A stretch of DNA of 32,637 nt from an uncultured Shinella sp. (GCF_946479415.1 NZ_CAMLFY010000046.1:1-32637); one strand, 5' to 3'. Positions 1 to 8,768 are shown, counted from the first letter of the stretch. Program-made: numbers and translations. Notes: generated by a model not told the origin, from the letters alone.

Positions 1-1558
1 CGATCCACTTCTCTTGCCTCAAGCCGTCGAAATCCATGTCGTAATAGGGCAGCATCTTCGTGATGTGCTCCTGTTCCGACAGACCGAAGCCCGGCATATC
101 GGCAACGCCGAGGCGCTTTGCCAGTTCCTCGATGACGAAGAGATTGGTGCGCACCGTCGCGGGCGGCTCGACGAGTTTCGGGCCGAGGATGATGTGCTGG
201 TGGCCGCCGCCGCGATAGATATCGTCATGCTCGACGAACATGGTGGCGGGCAGCACGATATCGGCGAGCTTGGCCGTATCGGTCATGAACTGCTCGTGCA
301 CCGCCACGAAGAGATCATCACGCAGAAAACCCTGTTTGACGAGGCGCTGCTCGGGCACGACGTTCACCGGATTGGTGTTCTGGATCAGCATGGCGGTGAC
401 GGGGCCGCGGTCACGCAGCGCAACGGCGTCGCCCGTCAGGATGCGGCCGATCTGCGACTGGTCGAGCATGCGGATATCGGGATCGACGAACTTCGAGCCC
501 GTCAGCTCCGCCTTGCGCAGGTGGAAGATGGCGGAATTGCTGTGGAAGGCGCCGCCGCCTTCATATTGCCAGGAGCCGAGGACGGTGGCGACGGACAATG
601 CCGCATGCATGGAGACGGCGCCGTTGCGGCTGCGGGTAAAGCCGTAGCCGAGGCGGAAGAAGCTCTTCTTCGTCTGCCCGACGAGGGCGGCGAAGGCTTC
701 GATTTCGCCGGCAGTCAGACCGGTGATCGCGGCCGCCCATTCCGGCGTGCGGGTGGCGAGATGCGCTTCGAGGCCGGCGGGATCGTCGGCGAATTTCGCC
801 ATATAGGCGCGGTCGGCGTAACCGTCGCGGAAGGCGACGTGCATGGCGGCGCAGGCGAGCGCGGCATCCGTGCCGGGGCGCAGCTTCAGCGCGATGTCCG
901 CCTGCTTCATCGTCGGGTTGTCGTAGATGTCGATGACGACGATCTTGGCGCCGCGCTCCTTGCGGGCCTTGATCGCGTGGGTCATCACGTTGACCTGGGT
1001 GGAGACCGCATTGGTGCCCCAGATGACGACGCAATCGGACTTCGCCATTTCGCGCGGATCGGGGCCGCGCAGGGTGCCGGCGCCCATGACGAAACCGGTC
1101 CAGGCCGGGTTGGTGCAGATACTGTCGAAAAAGCCGGAATAGCGCTTGGCGTGGCGCAGGCGCTCGATGGAATCGCGCTGCACGAGGCCCATCGTGCCGG
1201 CGTAGTAGTAGGGCCAGACCGCCTCCACGCCATGGGCCTGCTCGGCCTTGACGAAGCTTTCGGCGATGGCGTCGAGGGCGGCCTCCCAGGAGATATCGGC
1301 CCATTCGCCGCTGCCCTTGGCGCCCCTGCGCACCATCGGCTTCATCAGGCGATCGGGATGATAGAGCCGCTCGGCGTAGCGTGCGACCTTGGCGCAGATG
1401 ACGCCGGCCGTGTAGCTGTTGTCGGCACTGCCCTTGACGCGTCCCATGCGGCCATCCGCACCGATCTCGACATCGAGGGCGCAGGTGGAGGGACAATCGT
1501 GCGGACAGGCAGAATGGCCGATCCGCGGTTTTCCGAGATGGGGGGTCGCAACGTTCAT
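1..1558 (-). CDS. Molybdopterin oxidoreductase family protein, 3' end outside the window
   Basis: 519 codons are visible from ATG at 1558 leftward to the window edge; the C-terminus is cut off. The N-terminus carries a [4Fe-4S] ligand set C18-x3-C22-x3-C26 followed by C55 (motif CPHDCPSTC, then GVICAK), as in the DMSO-reductase/BisC superfamily of molybdenum bis-MGD enzymes. The motif DSICTNPAW near residue 148 offers a cysteine at about the place where this superfamily ligates molybdenum. Rossmann-type segments (DCVVIWGTNAV; AKIVVIDIYDNPT) and the later ADIVLPATMFVEHDD block fit the family. No Tat signal is seen, so the enzyme is probably cytoplasmic. The substrate cannot be named. It is divergent from rlmJ across about 100 bp. 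The long open frame on the opposite strand is only the high-GC shadow of this gene. Confidence 0.9.
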   Translation of the reverse strand, partial: MNVATPHLGKPRIGHSACPHDCPSTCALDVEIGADGRMGRVKGSADNSYTAGVICAKVARYAERLYHPDRLMKPMVRRGAKGSGEWADISWEAALDAIAESFVKAEQAHGVEAVWPYYYAGTMGLVQRDSIERLRHAKRYSGFFDSICTNPAWTGFVMGAGTLRGPDPREMAKSDCVVIWGTNAVSTQVNVMTHAIKARKERGAKIVVIDIYDNPTMKQADIALKLRPGTDAALACAAMHVAFRDGYADRAYMAKFADDPAGLEAHLATRTPEWAAAITGLTAGEIEAFAALVGQTKKSFFRLGYGFTRSRNGAVSMHAALSVATVLGSWQYEGGGAFHSNSAIFHLRKAELTGSKFVDPDIRMLDQSQIGRILTGDAVALRDRGPVTAMLIQNTNPVNVVPEQRLVKQGFLRDDLFVAVHEQFMTDTAKLADIVLPATMFVEHDDIYRGGGHQHIILGPKLVEPPATVRTNLFVIEELAKRLGVADMPGFGLSEQEHITKMLPYYDMDFDGLRQEKWI

Positions 1559-1659
1559 GGCTTTTCTATATTGCAGAGCGGAAAGCCCCAAAAGGCAAAT
1601 CATTCTACCATCGCAACAATTCATCGTCGCATCAGAGCATTTGATCGCGCGGGGACCGC

Positions 1660-2520
1660 ATGAACTATCGCCACATCTACCATGCCGGAAATTTCGCCGA
1701 CGTCCTGAAGCACGCCGTGCTCGCCCGCCTCGTCACCTATATGCAGGGCAAGGACAAGGCGTTCCGCGTGCTCGACACCCATGCCGGCATCGGGCTCTAC
1801 GATCTGTCGAGCGAAGAAGCGCAGAAGACCGGGGAATGGCTCGACGGCATCGGGCGGCTGCTGGCCGAGGACCTGCCGCCCGCGGTGGCCGCCGTTCTTG
1901 AACCTTATCTCAAGGTCGTCAACGAACTGAATCCGGAAGGCGGGCTAACCCATTATCCCGGCTCGCCAAAACTCGCCCGCATGCTCTTCCGCCCGCAGGA
2001 CCGGCTCTCGGCGATGGAGCTGCATCCCGACGACTACGAGACGCTGCACCGCCTCTTCGACAACGATTTCCAGAGCCGCATCACCCATCTCGACGGCTGG
2101 CTGGCGCTCGGCGCGCATCTGCCGCCGAAGGAGAAACGCGGCATCGTGCTGGTCGATCCGCCCTTCGAGATCGAGGGGGAATACGAGCGGCTGGTGGACG
2201 GGCTGGAAAAGGCCGTGCGACGCTTTCCCGGCGGGGTCTATTGCCTGTGGTATCCGCTCAAGAAGAACGCGCCCATCGCCGAATTCCACAAGGCGCTGAA
2301 AGAGACGGCCATTCCGAAGATGCTTTGCGCGGAACTTACGGTGAAAAGCGACCGCGGGACGACCGGGCTGACCGGCTCCGGCCTCATCGTCGTCAACCCG
2401 CCCTACACGCTGAAGCAGGAACTCGACGTGCTCTTGCCCTTCCTGAAGGAGCGGCTGGCACAGGACCGTTTCGCCTCAGCGCGGTCGTTCTGGCTTACAG
2501 GCGAGACGAAGGCCTCTTGA
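1660..2520 (+). CDS. rlmJ: 23S rRNA (adenine(2030)-N6)-methyltransferase RlmJ
   Basis: The 286-residue product matches RlmJ in length (about 280 in E. coli) and architecture. RlmJ uses S-adenosylmethionine to methylate N6 of A2030 in 23S rRNA before ribosome assembly is complete. Visible signatures are the N-terminal MNYRHIYHAGNFADVLKH segment typical of the family, the SAM-binding region around VLDTHAGIGLYDL (residues 36-48), and the catalytic N6-adenine methyltransferase motif DPPF at residues 166-169. The ATG at 1660 has a GGGGA ribosome binding site a few bases upstream, and the family's characteristic N-terminus begins exactly there. The gene stands alone; the RNase T2 gene follows after 74 bp. 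Confidence 0.93.
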   Translation: MNYRHIYHAGNFADVLKHAVLARLVTYMQGKDKAFRVLDTHAGIGLYDLSSEEAQKTGEWLDGIGRLLAEDLPPAVAAVLEPYLKVVNELNPEGGLTHYPGSPKLARMLFRPQDRLSAMELHPDDYETLHRLFDNDFQSRITHLDGWLALGAHLPPKEKRGIVLVDPPFEIEGEYERLVDGLEKAVRRFPGGVYCLWYPLKKNAPIAEFHKALKETAIPKMLCAELTVKSDRGTTGLTGSGLIVVNPPYTLKQELDVLLPFLKERLAQDRFASARSFWLTGETKAS

Positions 2521-2594
2521 CCTTTGCCCTCCGGCGGCAACAATCCCGCGCCGAACCGGGAGACTTTTATGACGCCTTCGCCTGCTGCCGACGA

Positions 2595-3323
2595 ATGACG
2601 AAAAGACGGCCCTGCCTCTTTGCCCGACCTCTGTGGCTGGCCTTTGCGGGCCTGCTTGCGCTCGCCGGCTGCGGCGAGGACAAGCCGGCGGAAAAACCGC
2701 GCGTGGAGGAAGGCCGCAAGGTGCCGCAGACGCCGGCAAAGGTTCCTGTCGGCACGGGATTCGATTTCTACGTGCTCTCGCTCTCGTGGTCGCCAAGCTG
2801 GTGCGCGGAAAACGATGCCGGCGGCAAGACGCAGCAGTGCCGCAGAGGCAACGATTACGGCTTCATCGTGCATGGCCTGTGGCCGCAGAACGACCGCGGC
2901 TATCCGGAATTCTGCCGCACGCGCGAGCCTGATCGCGTACCGGATGGTCTGGGCCGCACCGTGCTCGACATCATCCCCTCCATGGGGCTCGTCGGCCACC
3001 AGTGGCGCAAGCACGGCAGCTGTTCGGGCCTGAGCCAGAAGGACTATTTTGCCGTGACCCGCGCGGCGCGGGACCGCATCCACATCCCCAAGGACCTGGA
3101 GCCCGAACGCGACGGGACGCGGCTATCGCCCGATGCGATCGAACAGGCTCTCATCGCCGCCAATCCCGGGCTTGACCGCAAGGGCATCGCCGTTACCTGC
3201 GCGGGCGGACAGCTGGAGGAGGTGCGCGTCTGCCTGACGCCGGATCTTTCCTTCCGCCCCTGCCCCGAAGTCGACCGCGCCGCCTGCCGCGCCAAATCCA
3301 TCGAACAGCCGCCCATCCGTTGA
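2595..3323 (+). CDS. Ribonuclease T2 family lipoprotein
   Basis: The 242-residue product begins with a basic N-terminus, a hydrophobic stretch and a lipobox L-A-G-C ending at Cys26, so it is probably lipid-anchored and faces the periplasm. A Pro/Lys/Glu-rich linker leads into the RNase T2 fold. Conserved active site segment I is HGLWPQN (His93) and segment II is HQWRKHGSC (His135 to His140). The family cleaves RNA through 2',3'-cyclic phosphates. Segment II usually reads HEWxKHG; here Gln136 stands where the catalytic-site Glu normally is. Several cysteines could form the usual disulfides. The reading frame stays open further upstream through the end of rlmJ, but ATG 2595 gives the canonical lipoprotein signal and was chosen for that reason. 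Confidence 0.88.
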   Translation: MTKRRPCLFARPLWLAFAGLLALAGCGEDKPAEKPRVEEGRKVPQTPAKVPVGTGFDFYVLSLSWSPSWCAENDAGGKTQQCRRGNDYGFIVHGLWPQNDRGYPEFCRTREPDRVPDGLGRTVLDIIPSMGLVGHQWRKHGSCSGLSQKDYFAVTRAARDRIHIPKDLEPERDGTRLSPDAIEQALIAANPGLDRKGIAVTCAGGQLEEVRVCLTPDLSFRPCPEVDRAACRAKSIEQPPIR

Positions 3324-3336
3324 TAAGGAACCGCCG

Positions 3337-3927
3337 ATGAAGATCTTCTATTCCACCACCTCACCCTATTCCACCAAGGTGCGCATGGCCGCGCATTATG
3401 CCGGCCTTGCCGCCGAATCGGTCGCCGTCGACACCAATGCGGACCCGGCGGAGCTGCTGGCGGCCAATCCTCTGGGAAAGATCCCCGCCCTGACGACGGA
3501 CGACGGCCTGGGCGTCTACGACAGCCGGGCGATCATGAACTATATCGACCGCCAGACGCGCGGCTCGCTCTATCCGCGCAATGCGGCCAAGCGCCTCGAG
3601 GTCGATGTGCTGGAAGCGACGGCCGACGGCATCTGCGACTGCCTGCTCGCCATCGTCTACGAGCGCCGCGGGCGGCCGGAGGAAAAGGTGCACCAGCCCT
3701 GGATCGACCGGCAATGGGCGAAGGCCGAGCGTGCGCTCGATCACCTCGAAGCCAACATGCCGCGCCTTGCCAAGAAGCCGAATGCCGGCCATTTCGCACT
3801 GGCCGCCATGCTGCGCTATATCGAGCTGCGTTTCGCCGGCAAGTGGCAGCGCGGCCGGCCGAAGCTGAAGCGCTTCCTGTCGCGCTTCGAGGCCGTTTTC
3901 CCCGACTATGCGCAGTTCAAGGATTGA
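3337..3927 (+). CDS. Glutathione S-transferase family protein
   Basis: The 196-residue product has the thioredoxin-like N-terminal half of cytosolic GSTs: MKIFYSTTSPYSTKVRMAA with Ser/Tyr candidates near residues 6-12, the cis-proline element NPLGKIPAL (about residues 45-53) and DSRAIMNYID, the glutathione gamma-glutamyl contact. An all-helical C-terminal half follows. It resembles the short bacterial GSTs of the YibF type. Its physiological substrate is unknown. A GGA-containing ribosome binding site precedes ATG 3337, and only 13 bp separate it from the RNase T2 stop, so the two may be co-transcribed. Confidence 0.85.
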   Translation: MKIFYSTTSPYSTKVRMAAHYAGLAAESVAVDTNADPAELLAANPLGKIPALTTDDGLGVYDSRAIMNYIDRQTRGSLYPRNAAKRLEVDVLEATADGICDCLLAIVYERRGRPEEKVHQPWIDRQWAKAERALDHLEANMPRLAKKPNAGHFALAAMLRYIELRFAGKWQRGRPKLKRFLSRFEAVFPDYAQFKD

Positions 3928-3960
3928 GGCGCCGCTTGCCTCTTTCGAACGGGCAAACAA

Positions 3961-3986
3961 AAAGGCCGGGCTTACGCCCGGCCTTT
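3961..3986 (-). terminator. Rho-independent terminator of the outer-membrane protein gene
   Basis: A perfect 11-bp stem (AAAGGCCGGGC / GCCCGGCCTTT) closes a TTAC loop. Read on the minus strand it is followed by a T-rich tract (TTTTTGTTTG), so it mainly ends the outer-membrane protein transcript. On the plus strand it can also stop the GST transcript, since the two genes converge here. Confidence 0.85.
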
Positions 3987-4010
3987 CCGTATTCCAATAC
4001 CATTCAAGGA

Positions 4011-4652
4011 TTAGAACTTCACGCCGAGACCGACGCGAACGGCGTGGTCCTGGAAGTCCGACTTCACATTCGTGCCGCCGAGGTCGAAGTTCTTGCCCTG
4101 GTAGTCGCTGTAGCGGTATTCGACGCGTGCCGTGACGTTGTTGGTCACGAAGGCTTCGACACCGGCACCGGCGGTCCAGCCGAGCGCGGTCTTCTTGTCC
4201 TTGCCGGCAGCGTTGCTCAGCTCGGTGTTCGTGGCAGCGACACCGGCGGTGCCGTAGACGAGAACCGGGTTGAGATCGACACCGACGCGGCCGCGCAGCG
4301 AGCCGTTGACGCCCTGCTTGGCGGTCAGGCCGTTTGCCGTCGCATCGACGCCCGAGTAGTTCACGTCGGCTTCACCACCGTAAACCAGCTGGCCGCTCTG
4401 CATGTTGTAGCCGCCGTAGATGCCGCCGCCCAGGCCGTTTGCCTTGGCGTCGCCCTGGTTCTGGAAATCACCGCGCTGCCAGCTGGCCGTACCACCGGCG
4501 TAAGCGCCGGCCCAGTTGCCCGAGGCGACCGGCTCGACATATTCCGAAGCCGGAGCCTGCGGAACTTCGTCGATGGCATCAGCCGCGTGAGCAGCCTGGA
4601 AAGCAACCATCGAAACGGTGGAAGCGATGAGGGTGGCGATGAGTGTACGCAT
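4011..4652 (-). CDS. Outer-membrane beta-barrel protein, Omp25/Omp31/RopB type
   Basis: The 213-residue product has a clear signal peptide (cleavage after A-H-A23) and alternating hydrophobic strands ending in a C-terminal phenylalanine (VGLGVKF), the recognition signal for the BAM complex. Strand patterns such as NWAGAYAGG, GGIYGGYNMQ, GSLRGRVG, VEYRYSDYQG and HAVRVGLGVKF are typical of the small eight-stranded barrels (Omp25 of Brucella, RopB of rhizobia). These are abundant structural proteins of the outer membrane. The mRNA leader contains a hairpin directly upstream of the ribosome binding site AAAGGAG. The gene is monocistronic with its own terminator. The exact orthology within the paralogous family cannot be decided. 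Confidence 0.88.
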   Translation of the reverse strand: MRTLIATLIASTVSMVAFQAAHAADAIDEVPQAPASEYVEPVASGNWAGAYAGGTASWQRGDFQNQGDAKANGLGGGIYGGYNMQSGQLVYGGEADVNYSGVDATANGLTAKQGVNGSLRGRVGVDLNPVLVYGTAGVAATNTELSNAAGKDKKTALGWTAGAGVEAFVTNNVTARVEYRYSDYQGKNFDLGGTNVKSDFQDHAVRVGLGVKF

Positions 4653-4987
4653 GTTATTCTCCTTTACTAAACGACGCCCTCTTTTGGGAGGCTGTCGGGC
4701 GTCGTCATTTCCAATTCAGTCCCGCCCGGTTGAGGTGAAATTGAATAAAGATTGAGGAAATGGAAGAGCCAAAATGTGAAATGATTGTGGCAGCGACATG
4801 GCACAATTTGGATGTGACTTTTGCGCACCAGGTAAATCGTTAACCATGATTTTAACAAGTGCGAGAAACGGTAAAATATACTTCAAATTACTTTGAAGTG
4901 CCTTTTGCGGTTAATTTTTCCGCAACCAATTGTCATGGGGAGTTTAAGCCTGCGCAGGGATGTCTATATCTGGAGCCGGTTAATCAA
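4653..4987. other. 335-bp AT-rich divergent promoter region between the OMP gene and the SDR gene
   Basis: The stretch is clearly more AT-rich than the surrounding genes and carries no convincing gene. It must hold the leftward promoter of the outer-membrane protein gene and the rightward promoter of the SDR-uvrC pair. A leader hairpin of the outer-membrane gene lies at 4671-4705. A possible plus-strand -10-like element CTATAT lies at 4964-4969, but no well spaced -35 accompanies it, so no promoter is called. Confidence 0.6.
4671..4705 (-). promoter_or_regulatory. 5'-leader hairpin of the outer-membrane protein mRNA
   Basis: Perfect 9-bp arms ACGACGCCC and GGGCGTCGT enclose a 17-nt loop. On the minus strand the hairpin ends about 18 nt before the ATG and leaves the AAAGGAG ribosome binding site just outside. 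Such leader stems can stabilise abundant porin mRNAs or serve small RNAs; that role is inferred. Confidence 0.6.
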
Positions 4988-5776
4988 ATGAATCGGCAGG
5001 ACGGACTTTTCTTGAACAAACCCTTGAAGACGGCCCTCGTGACGGGCGGCGCGAAACGCATCGGCAAGGCCATCGTGGACGATCTCGCGGCGCACGGCTT
5101 TGCCGTGGCCATTCATGCGAACGAATCTCTCGAAGAGGCGCAAGCGCTTGCCGCCGCAATTCAGGCGCGCGGCCAGAGGGCCTGCGTCGTGCGATGCGAC
5201 CTTGCGGACGGCGTGGCGACGGCGGAGCTTATCGACAGCGCAGCCGCAGCGATCGGCCCGCTCGACCTCCTCGTCAACAATGCCTCGCTGTTCAAACCGG
5301 ATACGGTCACGGCCTTCGACGACGCGCTGTGGGACCGGCATTTCGCCGTGCATGTGAAGGCGCCGTCGATCCTGGCGCGTGATTTCGTGCGCCAGTTGCC
5401 GCCGGGTGTCGCCGGCTCCATCGTCAACATCATCGACCAGCGCGTCTGGAACCCGACGCCGCGCTATTATTCCTACACGCTCTCCAAATCCGCCCTGTGG
5501 ATGGCGACGCGCACCATGGCCCAGAGCTTTGCGCCGCAGGTGCGCGTCAATGCCATCGGCCCCGGCCCTTCCTTGCCGAACGAGCGGCAGGACGATGCCG
5601 CCTTCCAGGCGCAGGTCGAGGGGCTGATCCTGCGCCGCGGCCCCGATCTCGACGAATTCGGCCGCACAGTTCGCTTTTTGTTCGACACGCCGTCCATAAC
5701 GGGGCAAATGATAGCACTCGATGGCGGGCAGCATCTCGCCTGGGAAACACCCGATGTCGGGGGAATAGCCGAATGA
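4988..5776 (+). CDS. SDR family oxidoreductase, pteridine reductase/FolM-like
   Basis: The 262-residue product is a classical short-chain dehydrogenase: cofactor loop TGGAKRIG (residues 19-26), NNAS (97-100) and catalytic Y163-x3-K167. The usual catalytic serine is replaced by aspartate (IVNIID, D150), 13 residues before the tyrosine. This Asp/Tyr/Lys set is the one of pteridine reductase PTR1 and dihydromonapterin reductase FolM, so NADPH-dependent reduction of a pterin is the best guess. ATG 4988 was chosen with a GGAG about 12 nt upstream; a TTG at 5012 is possible. The open frame further upstream (GTG 4859) encodes unconserved-looking, AT-rich sequence. Its stop overlaps the uvrC start by 4 bp (ATGA), indicating translational coupling. 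Confidence 0.85.
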   Translation: MNRQDGLFLNKPLKTALVTGGAKRIGKAIVDDLAAHGFAVAIHANESLEEAQALAAAIQARGQRACVVRCDLADGVATAELIDSAAAAIGPLDLLVNNASLFKPDTVTAFDDALWDRHFAVHVKAPSILARDFVRQLPPGVAGSIVNIIDQRVWNPTPRYYSYTLSKSALWMATRTMAQSFAPQVRVNAIGPGPSLPNERQDDAAFQAQVEGLILRRGPDLDEFGRTVRFLFDTPSITGQMIALDGGQHLAWETPDVGGIAE

Positions 5777-7821
5777 ATGGCCGGAAGGTGGAGGATGGCG
5801 GCATCCTCTACGACGAAACCGAGACGGACGAGGACGACGAGCTTCAGGAAAGCCCGGCGGCGGGCACCAGCGCGCCTGTCGTCGCCACGCCCGGTATCGA
5901 CTGGAACGAAGGCGGCGACGTGCCGGAAGGCGTCACCGGTGCCGACCTGATCCAGCACTTCGTCAACCGCCTGCCCAACAGCCCCGGCGTCTACCGCATG
6001 TTCAATGCCGATGGCGACGTGCTCTATGTCGGCAAGGCCCGCAGCCTGAAGAAGCGCGTGTCGAACTATGCACAGGGCCGCGTGCATTCCAACCGTCTCA
6101 CGCAGATGGTGCGCCAGACGGCCAACATGGAATTCGTGACGACGCGCACGGAGACCGAGGCGCTGCTGCTCGAAGCCAATCTGATCAAGCGCCTGCGCCC
6201 GCGCTTCAACGTGCTTTTGCGCGACGACAAGTCATTTCCCTATATCCTGCTGACCGGCGACAACCGGGCACCGGCGATCTTCAAGCATCGCGGCGCACGC
6301 TCGCGCAAGGGCGACTATTTCGGCCCCTTCGCCTCGGCCGGCGCCGTTGGCCGCACGATCAATTCGCTGCAGCGCGCCTTCCTCCTGCGCACCTGCACCG
6401 ACAGCGTTTTCGAAACCCGCACGCGCCCCTGCCTGCTCTACCAAATCAAGCGCTGTTCCGGCCCCTGCACCCATGAGATCCGCGATGCGGACTATGCCGA
6501 GCTGGTGCAGGAGGCGAAGGACTTTCTCTCGGGAAAAAGCCAGAAGGTGAAGGCGCATATGGCCGAGGCCATGAATGCCGCCGCCGAGGATCTCGATTTC
6601 GAGCGCGCCGCGGTCTTCCGCGACCGGCTGGCGGCGCTGTCCCATGTGCAGAGCCACCAGGGCATCAACCCGGCCGGCGTGGAAGAGGCCGATGTCTTCG
6701 CCATCCACCACGAAGGCGGCATTTCCTGCATTCAGGTCTTCTTCTTCCGCACCGGGCAGAACTGGGGCAACCGCGCCTATTTCCCCAAGGCCGACCCGCA
6801 GCTTTCAGGCAGCGAAGTGCTCAATGCCTTCCTTGCGCAGTTCTATGACGACAAGCCCTGCCCGCGGCAGATCCTGTTGTCGGAGACCGTGGAGGAGATC
6901 GAGTTGCTCGCTGAAGCGCTGTCCGAGCGCTCGAACTACAAGGTGACGATTTCGGTGCCGCAGCGCGGCGAGAAGAAGGACCTCGTCGATCACGTGGTGG
7001 CCAATGCCCGAGAGGCGCATGGCCGCAAGCTGGCCGAGACGGCCTCGCAATCGCGCCTGCTCGAAGGGTTCGCCGCGACCTTCAAGCTGCCCACCGTGCC
7101 GCGCCGTATCGAGATCTACGACAACTCGCACATCATGGGCACCAATGCCGTGGGCGGCATGGTGGTGGCAGGGCCGGAAGGTTTCGTGAAGAGCCAGTAC
7201 CGCAAGTTCAACATCAAATCGACCGACATCACGCCCGGCGACGACTTCGGCATGATGAAGGAAGTGATGACAAGGCGCTTCTCCCGCCTGATGAAGGAAG
7301 AGGGCCTGCCGGACCGCACGGCCGACCAGAGCACGGACGCCGCCGACCAGCCCTTCCCCGCCTGGCCCGATGTCATCCTCATCGATGGCGGCCAGGGCCA
7401 GATGACGGCGGTCAGGGCGATCCTCGAGGAGCTTGGGATCACCGACCAGGTCGTCGCCATCGGCGTCGCCAAGGGCGCCGACCGCGAGGCCGGCCGCGAA
7501 CGCTTCTTCATGCGCGGCATTCCGGATTTCTCGCTGCCGCCGCGCGATCCCGTGCTTTATTTCGTGCAGCGCCTGCGCGACGAGGCCCACCGCTTCGCCA
7601 TCGGCTCGCACCGCGCACGGCGCAAGAAGGAGATGGTCAAGAACCCGCTCGACGAGATCGGCGGCATCGGCCCGACGCGCAAGCGCGCCCTCCTCCAGCA
7701 TTTCGGCACGGCAAAAGCCGTCTCCCGCGCCGCCATGGTCGACCTCATGGCCGTCTCCGGCATTTCCGAGAGCGTCGCCCGGATCGTCTACAACCATTTT
7801 CACGACGATGCGGCGGGATAG
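5773..7821 (+). CDS. uvrC: Excinuclease ABC subunit UvrC
   Basis: The 682-residue product is the nuclease of nucleotide excision repair, which incises both sides of a lesion after UvrA2B loading. In order it shows an acidic, probably disordered N-terminal extension (about 1-55), the GIY-YIG nuclease domain (NSPGVYRMF from residue 69, [12 protein letters not shown]), the UVR domain that contacts UvrB (about 260-295, [14 protein letters not shown]), the RNase H-like endonuclease domain ([23 protein letters not shown]), and a C-terminal helix-hairpin-helix pair ([27 protein letters not shown]). The ATG at 5773 overlaps the upstream SDR stop; another ATG at 5777 is out of frame. The acidic extension is the only part not common to shorter UvrC proteins. 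Confidence 0.96.
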   Translation: MNGRKVEDGGILYDETETDEDDELQESPAAGTSAPVVATPGIDWNEGGDVPEGVTGADLIQHFVNRLPNSPGVYRMFNADGDVLYVGKARSLKKRVSNYAQGRVHSNRLTQMVRQTANMEFVTTRTETEALLLEANLIKRLRPRFNVLLRDDKSFPYILLTGDNRAPAIFKHRGARSRKGDYFGPFASAGAVGRTINSLQRAFLLRTCTDSVFETRTRPCLLYQIKRCSGPCTHEIRDADYAELVQEAKDFLSGKSQKVKAHMAEAMNAAAEDLDFERAAVFRDRLAALSHVQSHQGINPAGVEEADVFAIHHEGGISCIQVFFFRTGQNWGNRAYFPKADPQLSGSEVLNAFLAQFYDDKPCPRQILLSETVEEIELLAEALSERSNYKVTISVPQRGEKKDLVDHVVANAREAHGRKLAETASQSRLLEGFAATFKLPTVPRRIEIYDNSHIMGTNAVGGMVVAGPEGFVKSQYRKFNIKSTDITPGDDFGMMKEVMTRRFSRLMKEEGLPDRTADQSTDAADQPFPAWPDVILIDGGQGQMTAVRAILEELGITDQVVAIGVAKGADREAGRERFFMRGIPDFSLPPRDPVLYFVQRLRDEAHRFAIGSHRARRKKEMVKNPLDEIGGIGPTRKRALLQHFGTAKAVSRAAMVDLMAVSGISESVARIVYNHFHDDAAG

Positions 7822-7866
7822 TAAGGCTGCCACCGTAAATTCGCCAAGAATTGCCGGAAACAAAGG

Positions 7867-7896
7867 TTGACGGCGCTGTCACAAAGACCTCATCTA
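7867..7896 (+). promoter_or_regulatory. Putative sigma-70 promoter of pgsA-moaD-moaE
   Basis: TTGACG at 7867-7872 and CATCTA at 7891-7896 are separated by 18 bp and lie about 30 bp before the pgsA start. The -35 fits the alphaproteobacterial pattern well and the -10 only partly. Confidence 0.4.
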
Positions 7897-7924
7897 GCCC
7901 AAACTGATCGAGACTGAAGAATCC

Positions 7925-8509
7925 ATGGCTTCCCGCGCATATAGCATCCCGAATCTCCTCACCTACGCCCGCATCGTGGCCGTTCCGCTGATCGTGCTCT
8001 GCTTTTTCGTGGAAGGGCGCCTGCAATCGTCGGATTTTGCGCGCTGGACGGCCTTGGGCCTCTTTGCCGTGGCATCGATCACCGATTATCTGGACGGCTA
8101 TCTCGCCCGTATCTGGAACCAGACGTCGAATATCGGCCGCATGCTGGACCCGATCGCCGACAAGCTGCTGGTCGCCTCGGTTCTGCTGCTGGTGGCCGCC
8201 GACGGCACCATTGCCGGCTGGACGATCTGGGCGGCGATCATCATTCTGTGCCGCGAAATCCTCGTTTCGGGCCTGCGGGAATATCTCGCCGACCTGAAGG
8301 TCAGCGTTCCCGTGACGCGCATCGCCAAGTGGAAGACGACGATCCAGATGCTGGCCATCGGCTTCCTGCTGGCCGGCCCGGCCGGCGAGAAGGTGCTGCC
8401 CTACACGACCGAGATCGGCATCACCCTGCTCTGGGCCGCCGCCCTCATCACCATGTATACCGGCTATGACTATTTCCGTGCCGGCCTGAAGCACATCGTG
8501 GACGAGTGA
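7925..8509 (+). CDS. pgsA: CDP-diacylglycerol--glycerol-3-phosphate 3-phosphatidyltransferase
   Basis: The 194-residue integral membrane protein carries the complete CDP-alcohol phosphatidyltransferase signature: D54-x2-D57-G58-x2-A61-R62-x8-G71-x3-D75-x3-D79. Several hydrophobic helices surround it (IVAVPLIVLCFF, LLVASVLLLVA, WTIWAAIIILC). PgsA makes phosphatidylglycerophosphate, the first committed step to phosphatidylglycerol and cardiolipin. Length and the N-terminal SIPNLLTYARI segment match bacterial PgsA. The stop is one base from the moaD start, so pgsA, moaD and moaE form one transcription unit, a pairing of lipid and molybdopterin genes that recurs in rhizobia. Confidence 0.93.
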   Translation: MASRAYSIPNLLTYARIVAVPLIVLCFFVEGRLQSSDFARWTALGLFAVASITDYLDGYLARIWNQTSNIGRMLDPIADKLLVASVLLLVAADGTIAGWTIWAAIIILCREILVSGLREYLADLKVSVPVTRIAKWKTTIQMLAIGFLLAGPAGEKVLPYTTEIGITLLWAAALITMYTGYDYFRAGLKHIVDE

Positions 8510-8510
8510 G

Positions 8511-8765
8511 ATGACGAAGCTCGTCTATTTCGCCTGGGTGCGCGAACGGATCGGCAAGGGCGAGGAAGACATCGATCTTCCCGCCGACGTCAAGACCGGC
8601 ACCGACCTGTTGCGCCACCTGAAATCGCTCGGCGAGGAATATGCCCATGCGCTCGAGCATGAGAAGGTGATCCGCATCGCGATCAACCAGGAGCATGTCG
8701 AGCACGACGAGCTGATTACCGGTGCACGCGAGATCGCTCTTTTCCCGCCGATGACGGGGGGCTGA
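8511..8765 (+). CDS. moaD: Molybdopterin synthase small subunit MoaD
   Basis: The 84-residue ubiquitin-fold protein starts with the beta strand KLVYFAWVRERIG and ends in the diagnostic FPPMTGG. The C-terminal Gly-Gly (83-84) is thiocarboxylated by MoeB and donates sulfur to cyclic pyranopterin monophosphate. A GTGAG ribosome binding site lies inside the pgsA stop region. The partner large subunit follows after 3 bp. Confidence 0.95.
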   Translation: MTKLVYFAWVRERIGKGEEDIDLPADVKTGTDLLRHLKSLGEEYAHALEHEKVIRIAINQEHVEHDELITGAREIALFPPMTGG

Positions 8766-8768
8766 ACC

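Noticed and set aside
14..1663. A 549-codon plus-strand open frame
   Set aside because: It lies antisense to the molybdopterin oxidoreductase, whose minus-strand translation has intact Fe-S and Rossmann motifs. The plus-strand product has no recognisable domain and is a high-GC shadow.
4667..4858. A 63-codon minus-strand open frame upstream of the outer-membrane gene
   Set aside because: It covers the leader hairpin and promoter region, and its composition does not resemble the coding sequence nearby.
4859..4987. Longer N-terminus for the SDR from GTG 4859
   Set aside because: The added 43 residues come from AT-rich non-coding DNA with no ribosome binding site, and the SDR fold starts after 4988.
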